Of a DNA stretch of 64,000 nt, positions 52,282 through 60,493 are shown one piece after another. The first letter of the stretch is position 1, and each line of letters begins with the position of its first letter. Made by a program: the position numbers and the translations under genes. The notes below the pieces were generated by a model. It was not told where the DNA came from. It saw only the letters and a program-made list of their open reading frames with translations, and did not search any database. The stretch is from Rhizobium sp. 16-488-2b (lineage in GTDB: Bacteria; Pseudomonadota; Alphaproteobacteria; Rhizobiales; Rhizobiaceae), in assembly GCF_017741815.1 (NCBI RefSeq), contig NZ_JAGHMF010000020.1, positions 1 to 64,000 of the forward strand. Reading direction: 5' to 3'.

Positions 52282-52907
52282 TGTAACGACTGCGTGTGCT
52301 CCGGCTGCCCCGCGTCATCGCCACCAGCATCGTCCCGGCGGCGCATGGCATCGAGTTTTTCGAGGACCTGACGATTGAAGACAGCCAGACCTGCCTTCGA
52401 GAAGTTCTTGAGGGCGAGGCGAACAATCCGCTCTTCCCAACCATACTTGAGCGAAAGAGTGCTTGCCTCGGTCTCGATCGCGCGCTCAAAGGCGCTTTGC
52501 ATCATAGCGACCGCGTCGCGGCCCGCCTGGTCGACTTCGGCAAATGGCGTCAACTCCTTACGACGCTCCGCGAGGTCCATCTCTCGCAGCTCGGCGTCCG
52601 CCTGCGCTTTACGCGCCGCGCCATCTGACTGGGTTCCTGAGAACCTTCCGCTCGGCGAGGCTGATGAACCAGCCGAACGCGTTTCGCTCTGCGGCAACGG
52701 TAACGGCAAGGAGCGGATGCGGACGTTCTCGCCGCGATGCTCGGCAAGCGCCACGAAATCTACCAGATTGGACTTGCCATCGGGCTTGAGTGGAAGAGCC
52801 TCGGCATGCTGCTTGAGATACCGAGAAAGCGTCGAACGATCGACCCGATCACCGCCAGCTGAAAGACGTGCGGCCGCCTCAGTGATTGAAATCCACTCTT
52901 CGTCCAT
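52278..52907 (-). CDS. Terminase small subunit (Nu1-like)
   Basis: A 209-residue protein. The N terminus has a DNA-binding helix-turn-helix (ISITEAAARLSAGGDRVDRS, followed by TLSRYLKQH). A Ser/Pro-rich linker follows and the C-terminal half is helical (EMDLAERRKELTPFAEVDQA). This layout and the place before the large subunit identify the cos-binding subunit. The 190-base gap before its start is the natural place for cos. Confidence 0.82.
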   Translation of the reverse strand: MDEEWISITEAAARLSAGGDRVDRSTLSRYLKQHAEALPLKPDGKSNLVDFVALAEHRGENVRIRSLPLPLPQSETRSAGSSASPSGRFSGTQSDGAARKAQADAELREMDLAERRKELTPFAEVDQAGRDAVAMMQSAFERAIETEASTLSLKYGWEERIVRLALKNFSKAGLAVFNRQVLEKLDAMRRRDDAGGDDAGQPEHTQSLQ

Positions 52908-53097
52908 CGTGCAACGCCCCGTGCATCACGTGTGCTTGCACGTGTATTCGTGTACCGCTTGCGAAGTGTCGCACTGGTGAAATCCCGCAGTCGCGCTGCC
53001 CCGTTGGCTCCGGCTCCCCCAAAACGGTCCCTAAATGGGGGGGGGTGTGGCACTTTCGCCACAGGCCGACCCTTTGGGGTCTGGGTCGGCGGTGCGG
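52908..53097. other. Noncoding gap before the small terminase gene, cos candidate
   Basis: No gene is seen in 190 bases. It holds CACGTGT at 52927 and 52939, a related CGTGTA at 52949 (steps of 12 and about 10 bases), and a run of nine G at 53037-53045. In lambda the cut site and terminase-binding repeats lie in the same place. The exact cut cannot be read from the sequence. Confidence 0.4.
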
Positions 53098-53733
53098 TCA
53101 TGGCACCAGCTTGATCAGGGCCTTGTCGACGCGTTCCTGCAGCAGAGGGCCGGCGATGCGATCGAATGCGGCCTTCGTCGGGCCGGTGCGCATCTCGACG
53201 GGAATGATCACCCCGGATCGGGCGAATGTGTAGTGGCGCCCACTGCCCTTCTTGATCAGGCCGCGCACACCGCGAGCTGCTATCGCCTGAGGCTCGAAGT
53301 CGGACAACTTCGAGCGATTGCGCACCATCACGTGTCCACCCCATTTCGGGACTTCCACGCGGTTCGGCCACCAACCTGCCCGCATGAATGCACCCGGGTA
53401 CAGCGTCGATTTGCCGAAGGGGCGAGCAACAACACCATCGGGCGTTTCCCGAGGGTTGAGATACTTCAACCGAATGTTTCCGCCCCGGGTGACCATGTCG
53501 TAAGACAGCCGACCAGGTCGCGCTCTCGTCGGATCACCGACCGCCTTGACGATCGTCTTTCGCGGAAGGCCGGTTTGGGCCGTCAGGTTTCGGATAACCT
53601 GCGTCTTCGCTCGGTCGCCCACCTGGTTGACGATACGCGGCAGAACCTTCGGAAACCGTTGGTTCAACTCTGTGACGCGTTTTCCGTAGTTGCTCAGCAC
53701 CCGGTCTGCCCAAGCTATGTTCAGCAGCCGCAT
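53098..53733 (-). CDS. Phage minor tail/completion protein (lambda gpZ-like) ahead of the terminase
   Basis: A 211-residue protein: LSNYGKRVTELNQRFPKVLP, RIVNQVGDRAKTQVIRNLTA, QTGLPRKTIVKAV, then a strand part (GGNIRLKYLNPRETPDGVVA) and GRHYTFARSGVIIPVEMRTG. This matches the GpZ-type minor tail proteins that complete tails before joining. It is unusual to find it before the terminase rather than in the tail module. ATG 53733 has AGGGG upstream. It is the first gene after the terminator and leader structures at 53758-53883. Confidence 0.7.
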   Translation of the reverse strand: MRLLNIAWADRVLSNYGKRVTELNQRFPKVLPRIVNQVGDRAKTQVIRNLTAQTGLPRKTIVKAVGDPTRARPGRLSYDMVTRGGNIRLKYLNPRETPDGVVARPFGKSTLYPGAFMRAGWWPNRVEVPKWGGHVMVRNRSKLSDFEPQAIAARGVRGLIKKGSGRHYTFARSGVIIPVEMRTGPTKAAFDRIAGPLLQERVDKALIKLVP

Positions 53734-53757
53734 CGCAAAACCCCTGTGATCTATACG

Positions 53758-53783
53758 ACAAAAGGCGACCCGAAGGCCGCCTC
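53758..53783 (-). terminator. Rho-independent terminator in front of the late operon
   Basis: On the minus strand GGCGGCC-TTCG-GGTCGCC (7 bp with one G-U pair and a stable tetraloop) is followed by TTTTGTC. It lies between the NusG-like gene and the first late gene. A terminator here would block the whole head-tail-lysis operon unless an antiterminator acts. Confidence 0.75.
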
Positions 53784-53809
53784 GCAAAGTCCCAATGCAG
53801 TAGCACTGA

Positions 53810-53883
53810 CCCTGACTCGGTCTCTCGCGACGAGAGTGTCAGGGCGGGGTCCGACCGGTTACCGACCCGGAAGCTTTCGCTTC
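53810..53883 (-). ncRNA. Structured leader between the NusG-like gene and the late genes
   Basis: A nested hairpin has outer arms CCCTGAC (53810-53816) and GTCAGGG (53838-53844) and an inner stem CTCTCG/CGAGAG with a 3-base loop. A second hairpin, GAAGC-TTTC-GCTTC, lies at 53870-53883. Together with the terminator at 53758 this gives three stem-loops in 130 bases with no coding capacity. It could be a regulatory RNA read by the antiterminator, like put RNA of HK022 or ops-type elements (inference). Confidence 0.5.
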
Positions 53884-53955
53884 ACTCGACCAAGATCAAG
53901 TCTCGGTCTCAAGGGCTCACTCAGGATCATCGGATCATCCGTGGACGAATGACTC

Positions 53956-54624
53956 TCAGAGAATCACCAGCATTGCAAGAGGCAAAAAGATCCGAGCCAC
54001 CGCACCTGCCTGGTTGATGTCGACAGGGATATTACCCTCATCCTCGTCACCTTTACGCCCCTTGCCGTTCCGCTTTCCGACAACACCCTCCCAACCTTTG
54101 AAGGGCCCATCGGAGACTAGAACAGCAACCCCCTCGGCGAAGTTGTCCGGCACTGGCGTTGAGGTGTCGTATGCGCCCCGCTCCGCTTTCCCCTTGAAAT
54201 GCATCAGTTCTTTCTCTCCGATGCGGATGGGATTACCGCCGCCGACGAGGTCGATAACGTCGTCGATCGCCTTCAATCCGCTGATCGCCGCAGGCTCGAA
54301 AACGCATCTGACGAACATGTATCCGGGCAGGGCTGCGCGCGGCGGGATGGTGATCATGCGGCCACGGCGCTTCATTTCCTTCGCCTTGGTCTTCGGAAAA
54401 ATCAGCTCGACGCCAGCACCGAGAAGAACCTTTTCCACATTTTCCTCGCGCCCGGTCATGATGCGAAGAGCGAACCAGAACTTTTCGCCATTCCGATTCG
54501 CGCTGGCGATCGACAGCATGTTGGCCTTAATCGTTCTGAGCTGCGCAGCTCGATCGAGTTTCGTCCACAGACGGGACATGTCGACCTTGTCGCTCATAGT
54601 GATGGTTCTATGCTGCATGATCAT
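53956..54624 (-). CDS. NusG/RfaH-like transcription antitermination protein
   Basis: A 222-residue protein. The NGN domain covers residues about 48-140: FWFALRIMTGREENVEKVLL, GAGVELIFPKTKAKEMKRRG, AALPGYMFVRCVFE. A C-terminal KOW motif follows (EGVAVLVSDGPFKGWEGVVG). Host NusG is encoded elsewhere next to ribosomal genes, so this is a specialised paralogue. Placed just before the terminator-blocked late operon, it probably lets RNA polymerase read through into the late genes, like lambda Q in role but of different origin. ATG 54624 has GGAG at 7 bases; ATG 54597 is an alternative. Confidence 0.85.
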   Translation of the reverse strand: MIMQHRTITMSDKVDMSRLWTKLDRAAQLRTIKANMLSIASANRNGEKFWFALRIMTGREENVEKVLLGAGVELIFPKTKAKEMKRRGRMITIPPRAALPGYMFVRCVFEPAAISGLKAIDDVIDLVGGGNPIRIGEKELMHFKGKAERGAYDTSTPVPDNFAEGVAVLVSDGPFKGWEGVVGKRNGKGRKGDEDEGNIPVDINQAGAVARIFLPLAMLVIL

Positions 54625-55993
54625 CGCTTCGCTCCGCCTTAATCACCGCCCGCGCGGCATTTTCAAAATCGTTCAAGCCGTCAGGTCCCCCCTTGGGGAA
54701 GTAGACCACACGCATCGTCCCGGGATCGGGGACGAACGGCCAGTTCATGTCCCGGTGGTATTGCCGCCATGCCAGGTACAGATCGGAGTCGACCGGAACC
54801 GGTTCGCAGAGATCCGACATCGCCGCGAAGCGAGCCTCAGCCTTTTCGCGACCGCGATCGGCGGCAAGCTTGTGGAGCCGGTTAACCTCCGGATATCCGT
54901 TCTGGAGCGCACGACGGCGGTATTCCTGCTCGTAGTACCCATCAGGGAAAACGAGATTTCCACCTTCGAGCCGGATGCCACGAGCATCGAGATAGGCCAT
55001 GGCCCGGCTCTCGCTGGTGCGCTTATGGACCTCGAAAACGCTGGATGCGGCCTGCTGGATATCCTCCGGCATGTCGAAAGCGACAACCCCGTCGAGCAGC
55101 GAAGCCATCCGAAGTCCCGCCCAGACCGGGCCGAACGGCGCCACGTCGATGCTATCAGAAGCGACCTGCTTGGCTCTCTGGCGCTCGACGGAGCGAGGCG
55201 CGACAGCATCCACGTAGTTAAACATCTTGTCGCGGAGATACACCCCCAATGGCACGCAGTTGGGCTTACCCTTACCCTCGCCTGACTTGACCTTGGGGCA
55301 AGCCGCCAGATACGCGTCGCGTCGCTCGTCAGCCAATCTACGCTCTTCGGCAGTCAGCTTCAGGAACTGCCGCAATGCCCAGTCGCGAGAAGATCCGAGA
55401 ACCTTCGGCCATGGATTTTCGCTACGACCGATCATCAGCGCATCGAACGCCTTCTCGATCTGTTTTGGATCTTCTTCCGAAGTCTCGCGCACGCCCTCTC
55501 TCTCTGAGGGGTTATTGGAGGGGTAATAAGGGGTTGTCTGACTCCTGGAGTCATACTTAGCTGTCGTGGGTGTCACCCTTAGACTGTCGTCGGTGTCACC
55601 CTTATTTGCTAAGGGTGACACGGTGTCACCCTTTTCACAGCCGTTTTCGACCGTTTCGGACGCCGATTGACCGCCCTTTTCGGCCACATAGGAATCCCAT
55701 CCTACACGGGCGATGGCGTCGAGAACGCGAAGCTCAAGCGCGTACTCGGTGGTGTGACCTGGGCCGCGGCCGCCCTGCCGAACCGTGCGCAGGAGGCCCG
55801 CCGAGAGGAAAGCGCTGATCTCGCGATGGACCTGACGCGACGAGCACTGAGCAGCCTTCGCCACGGTCTCTATGGCAGGAAAAATGCGCGTACCGTCATC
55901 GTGGCAAGCATCGATAATCTTCAGCAGGACCAGTTTGCGGATCGGCGTGCCCATGTCGGCAAGGAAGCCGGCGCCGAGCAGGAATGCACTCAT
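54608..55993 (-). CDS. Helix-turn-helix phage protein, replication-initiator-like
   Basis: A 461-residue protein. The N-terminal about 80 residues are a winged helix (RKLVLLKIIDACHDDGTRIF, AKAAQCSSRQVHREISAFLS, GLLRTV). A Ser/Thr/Asp-rich linker follows, then a long helical part (WALRQFLKLTAEERRLADER) and a second domain (AMAYLDARGIRLEGGNLVFP). Such proteins are often annotated as phage replication proteins. ATG 55993 overlaps the methylase stop (ATGA) and has GGAGG upstream. Confidence 0.7.
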   Translation of the reverse strand: MSAFLLGAGFLADMGTPIRKLVLLKIIDACHDDGTRIFPAIETVAKAAQCSSRQVHREISAFLSAGLLRTVRQGGRGPGHTTEYALELRVLDAIARVGWDSYVAEKGGQSASETVENGCEKGDTVSPLANKGDTDDSLRVTPTTAKYDSRSQTTPYYPSNNPSEREGVRETSEEDPKQIEKAFDALMIGRSENPWPKVLGSSRDWALRQFLKLTAEERRLADERRDAYLAACPKVKSGEGKGKPNCVPLGVYLRDKMFNYVDAVAPRSVERQRAKQVASDSIDVAPFGPVWAGLRMASLLDGVVAFDMPEDIQQAASSVFEVHKRTSESRAMAYLDARGIRLEGGNLVFPDGYYEQEYRRRALQNGYPEVNRLHKLAADRGREKAEARFAAMSDLCEPVPVDSDLYLAWRQYHRDMNWPFVPDPGTMRVVYFPKGGPDGLNDFENAARAVIKAERSDDHAA

Positions 55994-57891
55994 TCCGCTG
56001 CCTCCACGAAGGCGTACTCGCCGTTGCACTGGGCCAACAGCATGACCATCTTCTTCGGCACGCTATTGCCAACCAGGTGACCGATCTCCGTTTTGGTCGG
56101 CTTGCGCTTCACGTGGCGGCCGCGAGCATCGGTGAACTCGATCACGTGGTCGAAGCTTGCCGGGTCAAAGCCGTGCGCGCGCGCGCCCTCCAGAGGGTCG
56201 AGCATGCGCATGCAGATGTCGGTGATGACCATGGTCTGGCCGTTGACCTGCACCAGGACGAGGCCATGGCGATCGGTGACAGTCAGCGTGTTCAATGGGT
56301 CGCGGACGTCGTGTCCGTTCTCGCCGGAGCCATAATAGGCCTGCAGAAACGGCAGGATCAGCATTTCATGGCCGCCACCTGCCGTCTGCGTCGGTAAGGG
56401 ATGAGTGATATCCTGCCCCTCGACATCGGTATGACGAAGGCGACCCAGAGTCGCCGCAACCACGCCCTGCTGCGGATTGACCGTCAGCGTGGCAAGAGGC
56501 TCCTCGATCTCGCGACCAGGGTGGACGCCGCCGTCGCGGCGGGCATCATTGTTGTGCTGAGCGAGAAACGCCGCGACCATCGCCTGTCGCTGGCCGCCGG
56601 CAGTCTGCGTTCCGAGAGGGTTCTCGATATCGAGGCAGCGCGCAACCTGACCGGCATGCTCGCCGTTGCCGGCCTGTATCATCGTGGCGGCCACCACGCC
56701 GAGCGGCGGCGCGCAGCCCGCCCTCTTGTGAAAGCTGTTTGCCGGCTCCTCCAAGTCGCCACCGACCGAATCCGCACGGAACTTCGTCAGGTGCGCCGAC
56801 ACGACAGACTTCCCCGGGCTGGCCTGCACCGTGCGCAAGGGCTCCTCGACAGACCACTCTGAAACACCACGACCCTGCCCCTCGCCATGCGCCGTGTCGA
56901 CAATCGTCGGGACCACGAGAGCAAGCTCACCACCCTTGGCCGTCGTCAGGGTGTTCAACGGCAATGCCGTCGACCGGGCCGAATTGGCGCCCTTCGTGTG
57001 CGTGATCGGAACGATGAATGGCTTCTCGGCATCCACGACGTAGCGCATGATACCGCGAGCAATCCGCCGCAGCGTTGCCGGCGCCAACGGCTTCTTGCGA
57101 TCGAAAATCGACTTCACCGGCAGAGACCAGTCGATAATGGTGTGCGCGCCCACCCACGGCTTGAGCCCCAAAGCCTTGGCTTTGGCGCGTGGTGCGTGAG
57201 TGCGCTCCGGCCAATGTATCGGTCCGCCATCGGCGCGCGCGACGCCGAAAAATCGCTTGCGAATGGTCGGAATCCCGTAGTCTGCGCACACCAGCACTCG
57301 ATCCTCGAAACTATATCCGAGCGACCGCATGTGCCGCAACCAGGCACGCCAGATGCGCCCCTTATGACGCGGATCGGGTATCAGCCATTGATCGCGGACA
57401 GGAATTCGCTCGCCCTTCGCCGCAACCGTGCCATCGAGCCGCAGCGCCCGCCCGGTCGCCGGATCACGCTTTGCGATCAGCGGCCCCCAGGTCTTGATTT
57501 CCTGCACGTTCTCCATCGTGATGACTTCAGGACGCACCTGACCCGCCCAGCGTGGAACCACCCAGGCGAGCGAGCGCCGACGTTTGCTGACCGGCCTCGA
57601 CCCCTTCGCCACCGAGAAATGCGTGCAGTCCGGTGAAGCATGCAGGAACCTGACACCGCGTCCGCGTGTCGCCTGCCGAGGATCGACCTCGAAGACGTCG
57701 CAGCGCAGGTGGCGGGTGTGCGGGTGTCGCTTTTCATGCATGGCAACGGCCAACGGGTCATGATTGACCGCGAGATGCACGTGGAAGCCAGCGTCCTCCA
57801 GACCATCGCAGCCGCCGCCCATGCCGGCGAAAAGTACAACGGTCATACGGTTGTCGAGCCCGAAGCTTCGGGGTCTCGCTATCGAATTCAT
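55990..57891 (-). CDS. Cytosine-C5 DNA methyltransferase with repeated insert
   Basis: A 633-residue m5C methyltransferase. Motif I is VLFAGMGGGCDGLEDAGF; motif IV with the catalytic Cys is ASPDCTHFSVAKG (SPDC in place of the common PPC); motif VI is TMENVQEI; motif VIII RKRFFGVARADG; motifs IX-X end with GHLVGNSVPKKMV. Between VIII and IX about 250 residues are made of some seven loose repeats, each with a P-L-x-T-x-T core (PLNTLT, PLGTQT, PLATLT, PLPTQT). This is longer than a normal target-recognition domain. Phages use such enzymes to evade restriction. Confidence 0.88.
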   Translation of the reverse strand: MNSIARPRSFGLDNRMTVVLFAGMGGGCDGLEDAGFHVHLAVNHDPLAVAMHEKRHPHTRHLRCDVFEVDPRQATRGRGVRFLHASPDCTHFSVAKGSRPVSKRRRSLAWVVPRWAGQVRPEVITMENVQEIKTWGPLIAKRDPATGRALRLDGTVAAKGERIPVRDQWLIPDPRHKGRIWRAWLRHMRSLGYSFEDRVLVCADYGIPTIRKRFFGVARADGGPIHWPERTHAPRAKAKALGLKPWVGAHTIIDWSLPVKSIFDRKKPLAPATLRRIARGIMRYVVDAEKPFIVPITHTKGANSARSTALPLNTLTTAKGGELALVVPTIVDTAHGEGQGRGVSEWSVEEPLRTVQASPGKSVVSAHLTKFRADSVGGDLEEPANSFHKRAGCAPPLGVVAATMIQAGNGEHAGQVARCLDIENPLGTQTAGGQRQAMVAAFLAQHNNDARRDGGVHPGREIEEPLATLTVNPQQGVVAATLGRLRHTDVEGQDITHPLPTQTAGGGHEMLILPFLQAYYGSGENGHDVRDPLNTLTVTDRHGLVLVQVNGQTMVITDICMRMLDPLEGARAHGFDPASFDHVIEFTDARGRHVKRKPTKTEIGHLVGNSVPKKMVMLLAQCNGEYAFVEAAE

Positions 57892-57918
57892 CTGTGTCCC
57901 CTCGTATAAACGGCCCCG

Positions 57919-58194
57919 CTAGACCGCAGCCCTCAGTTTTTCCGCAGCCCCACGCACAGCATCCAAGACTGTCGGAAACGATGCTCCGTCAGGCGTCCGC
58001 GTGGCGCTGGCATAGGCCTGCATGGCTTCCAGATACTCGATGCCCGCCTGCAGCCCTGTCCGCTGCAGCAGTGGTCGAATGGTCATGTGTTCGCGAAAAA
58101 GAATGCTGATCGGGCACCGCAGCAGCCAATCAGCGCGCTCGGCAGGCGTAGCCGCACCCTCCAGACCCTCTATGATCGGCAGGATGGACCTCAT
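57919..58194 (-). CDS. Small phage protein, 91 residues
   Basis: A helical, Ala/Leu-rich protein (IIEGLEGAATPAERADWLLR, IEYLEAMQAYASATRTPDGA) with no recognised domain. It overlaps the gene before it by 4 bases and belongs to the leftward early cluster. Function unknown. Confidence 0.6.
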   Translation of the reverse strand: MRSILPIIEGLEGAATPAERADWLLRCPISILFREHMTIRPLLQRTGLQAGIEYLEAMQAYASATRTPDGASFPTVLDAVRGAAEKLRAAV

Positions 58195-58472
58195 GCGCGC
58201 TCACGCGTTTCACGCGAGACGTTCGCTGTAACGGCTTGATTTTTCGAAGGGCTGTCACGCATCGCGAGATAGTCCATCGGGTCTTTGCGCATGGCAGCGC
58301 AGAGCGTCAGCAGGCTCGCCGCCGACAAAACCGTCTCACTGCATGCCCGTGAAATCATCGCCGGGTTCAGCCCGGGATAGATGTCCGTCGCACGCCGCGT
58401 CGAAAGGCGATTGTCCGCGATCCATTGGCGCGTATCCCTCGACAGGCGAGCGCGATCGATGTCAGGCCGCAT
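58191..58472 (-). CDS. Small phage protein, 93 residues
   Basis: DIDRARLSRDTRQWIADNRL and STRRATDIYPGLNPAMISRA suggest a small helix-turn-helix protein; the C terminus is basic. The start at 58472 keeps only an 11-base overlap with the gene before; the frame is open further but runs through that gene. Function unknown. Confidence 0.55.
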   Translation of the reverse strand: MRPDIDRARLSRDTRQWIADNRLSTRRATDIYPGLNPAMISRACSETVLSAASLLTLCAAMRKDPMDYLAMRDSPSKNQAVTANVSRETRERA

Positions 58473-58773
58473 CAGCCGTCTCCTTCGTGCTGGAGGCGGC
58501 CAGACGCACGCCATGGGCTTCGGGGTTGACGCCGAGGGACCGCCAGAGGCGCGCCTGGGCATCGCCGGAGATCGGCCGGCCATGCCAAGCCTGCTCGAAT
58601 TCGGAGGCACTCACTCCGGCCTGCCGGCGGAGCGCGGTTTTCGCAGCGGCTTCGCCCTTCGGCAGGTCGACGACGGTCAATGGCGGATTGGGAAAGGCCG
58701 TCATGAACGCGGTGATCTTCACGCGCGCCCGCAGGAAGCCTTTCAGCATGTCGATGGAAAAATCCGGATTCAT
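58462..58773 (-). CDS. Small phage protein, 103 residues
   Basis: NPDFSIDMLKGFLRARVKIT and AFPNPPLTVVDLPKGEAAAK, then ASEFEQAWHGRPISGDAQAR. Helical and basic; the VDLPKGEAAAKTALRR stretch could contact DNA. It overlaps the methyltransferase gene by 4 bases. Not recognised. Confidence 0.55.
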   Translation of the reverse strand: MNPDFSIDMLKGFLRARVKITAFMTAFPNPPLTVVDLPKGEAAAKTALRRQAGVSASEFEQAWHGRPISGDAQARLWRSLGVNPEAHGVRLAASSTKETADAA

Positions 58774-60164
58774 CGCGACCAGCCTTCCCCGGGAATGACG
58801 GTATAGATGCCGTCCTCGTCAGCCGGCCCGACCATGCCGCGATCCAAGAACTCCGAGATGAGTGCCTCGGCGACCGTGTCGCGGACACCGATCCCGCGCC
58901 GCAGCTCCGGCCGCGAGAAGGCAACCTGCCGCGCACCCCAGGCGACGGCGTCCACGCGGACCTCGCCGAGCCGTTCGTCGAGTGTCTTTCTCGGCGTCTC
59001 GCGCGAATAGTTCTCGTCGAAGTGGATCGATGCGGCGTGGCCGAGTTCGCCCGGCTCCATCGCGTCCGCCTGCTCGAAGTCTTTCCAGTCGACCCGCTGC
59101 ACCAGGGTCGCGCTGCCATAGCTCCCGTCGGGTTGCCGCTCCCAGACGAACCATGCCGTATTCATGCGGCTCGAAGCCTTTGGCCCGGTCCATCCCTCGC
59201 GATGCATCATCGGGAGCCGGCGCTTGAAGACATAGACCCGCGCCGGAGGGTTCTCGTCCATGACGAAGTTGCGGTCATCGTCCTCGAAGCCGCAGAGGAA
59301 GTTCAGGTTCAACAGCAGCGCCATTTTCTGCGGCTTGTGCACGCGAAGCGCATGCGCGACGAAATCGTTCAGCACGTCCCCGTAGGGCGGGTTGGTGACG
59401 ATGTCGTCGCATCCGCCAGACGATGCCGGCGTGCTCGCCAGAAAGTCGCCGACCGCCTGCAGCTCGCCGTCGCCGTTGCGCGTCTGCCGGTCGACCAGGT
59501 CCGACAGGACGACATCATAACCATGCGCTTCAAGCACGCGCGAGATCGCGCCGTGGCCGCAGGCCGGCTCCCATACCGATCCGGAGAAGCTTTCGAGCGC
59601 CAGCAGCGTACGGGTCGCCACCTCAGGCGTCTGATAGAAGTTCTCGCCGCGATCATCCTTGGTGGCGGACGCCGTCCCGATCGCGGCCCGCAGGTTGGCG
59701 CGGCTGGGGTCCATGCCGAGAGAAACGCGGGCCTCGATAACGCGATCGATGAAACCGGGTTCCGCCTCGACTGCGGCGCGCAGCTTCCTCGCCTCCAGCA
59801 GGCGGCGGCGATCCACGCCGATCTCGTCGAGTGTGAAAATGTCCGCGCCCGGGACATTTGTTTTACGCCCCTTCTTCGCGACCTGCCCCTTGGCCTGCGC
59901 CTCTTCGATGACGGTCGCCATCGATACCCAGCAGGCGCTTTCGATCTTGAGGGCGTCCGCCTGCATGCGGCGAGCCTTGTCGATCAATTCCTGACTTGCC
60001 TTGACCTTCGTGGCGTAGGTCGTGGCCGTCTTCGCCTGGTCGTAGACCGCCGACGACAACATGAGCGCCATCTTGAGGTCACCCTTGTCGAACAGGGCTT
60101 GCGCCCGGCCGATCGCGATCGCCAGTTCGGAAACATCATGCGGCTGGACGGAGATGGCGTTCAT
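58770..60164 (-). CDS. Phage SAM-dependent DNA methyltransferase (NPPY type)
   Basis: A 464-residue protein. The N-terminal about 170 residues are helical with no clear family (MALMLSSAVYDQAKTATTYA, ARRMQADALKIESACWVSMA). The methyltransferase core starts at FYQTPEVATRTLLALESFSG, SAM motif VWEPACGHGAISRVLEAHGY, then the catalytic motif DIVTNPPYGDVLNDF. NPPY marks an amino-methyltransferase, most likely N6-adenine. ATG 60164 overlaps the previous stop (ATGA); the longer frame is not coding. It is a second DNA-modifying enzyme in the early region. Confidence 0.8.
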   Translation of the reverse strand: MNAISVQPHDVSELAIAIGRAQALFDKGDLKMALMLSSAVYDQAKTATTYATKVKASQELIDKARRMQADALKIESACWVSMATVIEEAQAKGQVAKKGRKTNVPGADIFTLDEIGVDRRRLLEARKLRAAVEAEPGFIDRVIEARVSLGMDPSRANLRAAIGTASATKDDRGENFYQTPEVATRTLLALESFSGSVWEPACGHGAISRVLEAHGYDVVLSDLVDRQTRNGDGELQAVGDFLASTPASSGGCDDIVTNPPYGDVLNDFVAHALRVHKPQKMALLLNLNFLCGFEDDDRNFVMDENPPARVYVFKRRLPMMHREGWTGPKASSRMNTAWFVWERQPDGSYGSATLVQRVDWKDFEQADAMEPGELGHAASIHFDENYSRETPRKTLDERLGEVRVDAVAWGARQVAFSRPELRRGIGVRDTVAEALISEFLDRGMVGPADEDGIYTVIPGEGWSR

Positions 60165-60493
60165 CGCTGCTGTCCCCGCCGATAGTCTTTCCAGCCGTCG
60201 AGAATGCGCACGACGACAGCCTCGTCGATGCCAAGGCCATTTGCGATCTCGCTGGTGCTCCATTCCTTGCGTGCCCACAGGAGCAAGGTGGCGCCTGTGA
60301 TGGCGTCGAGGTCGCCGTCGGTGATCGGCATGCTCTTTTCGCGGGCGCACAGTGCAGCGAATCCCATGTCGAAGAGCTGCTCGGCAAGCAGACTGGACGC
60401 CACGCCGCGCTCGCGCGCCTGACGATCGAGCGTGGCCTTGGCCCGCTCGGAGATCTTGATTGAAACGCCGATCATCTTCTGGGCGAAAGCCAT
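60161..60493 (-). CDS. Small phage DNA-binding-like protein, 110 residues
   Basis: The N-terminal half looks like a ribbon-helix-helix (IGVSIKISERAKATLDRQAR). The second half is a helix-turn-helix-like stretch (WARKEWSTSEIANGLGIDEA, VVVRILDGWKDYRRG). A regulator or recruitment factor is likely. The TGATG overlap with the gene before decides the start. Confidence 0.6.
   Translation of the reverse strand: MAFAQKMIGVSIKISERAKATLDRQARERGVASSLLAEQLFDMGFAALCAREKSMPITDGDLDAITGATLLLWARKEWSTSEIANGLGIDEAVVVRILDGWKDYRRGQQR

Noticed and set aside
54014..55285. 423-codon plus-strand frame
   Set aside because: It runs antisense across the NusG-like and helix-turn-helix genes, has no family match or ribosome-binding site, and the minus frames are coupled by overlaps.
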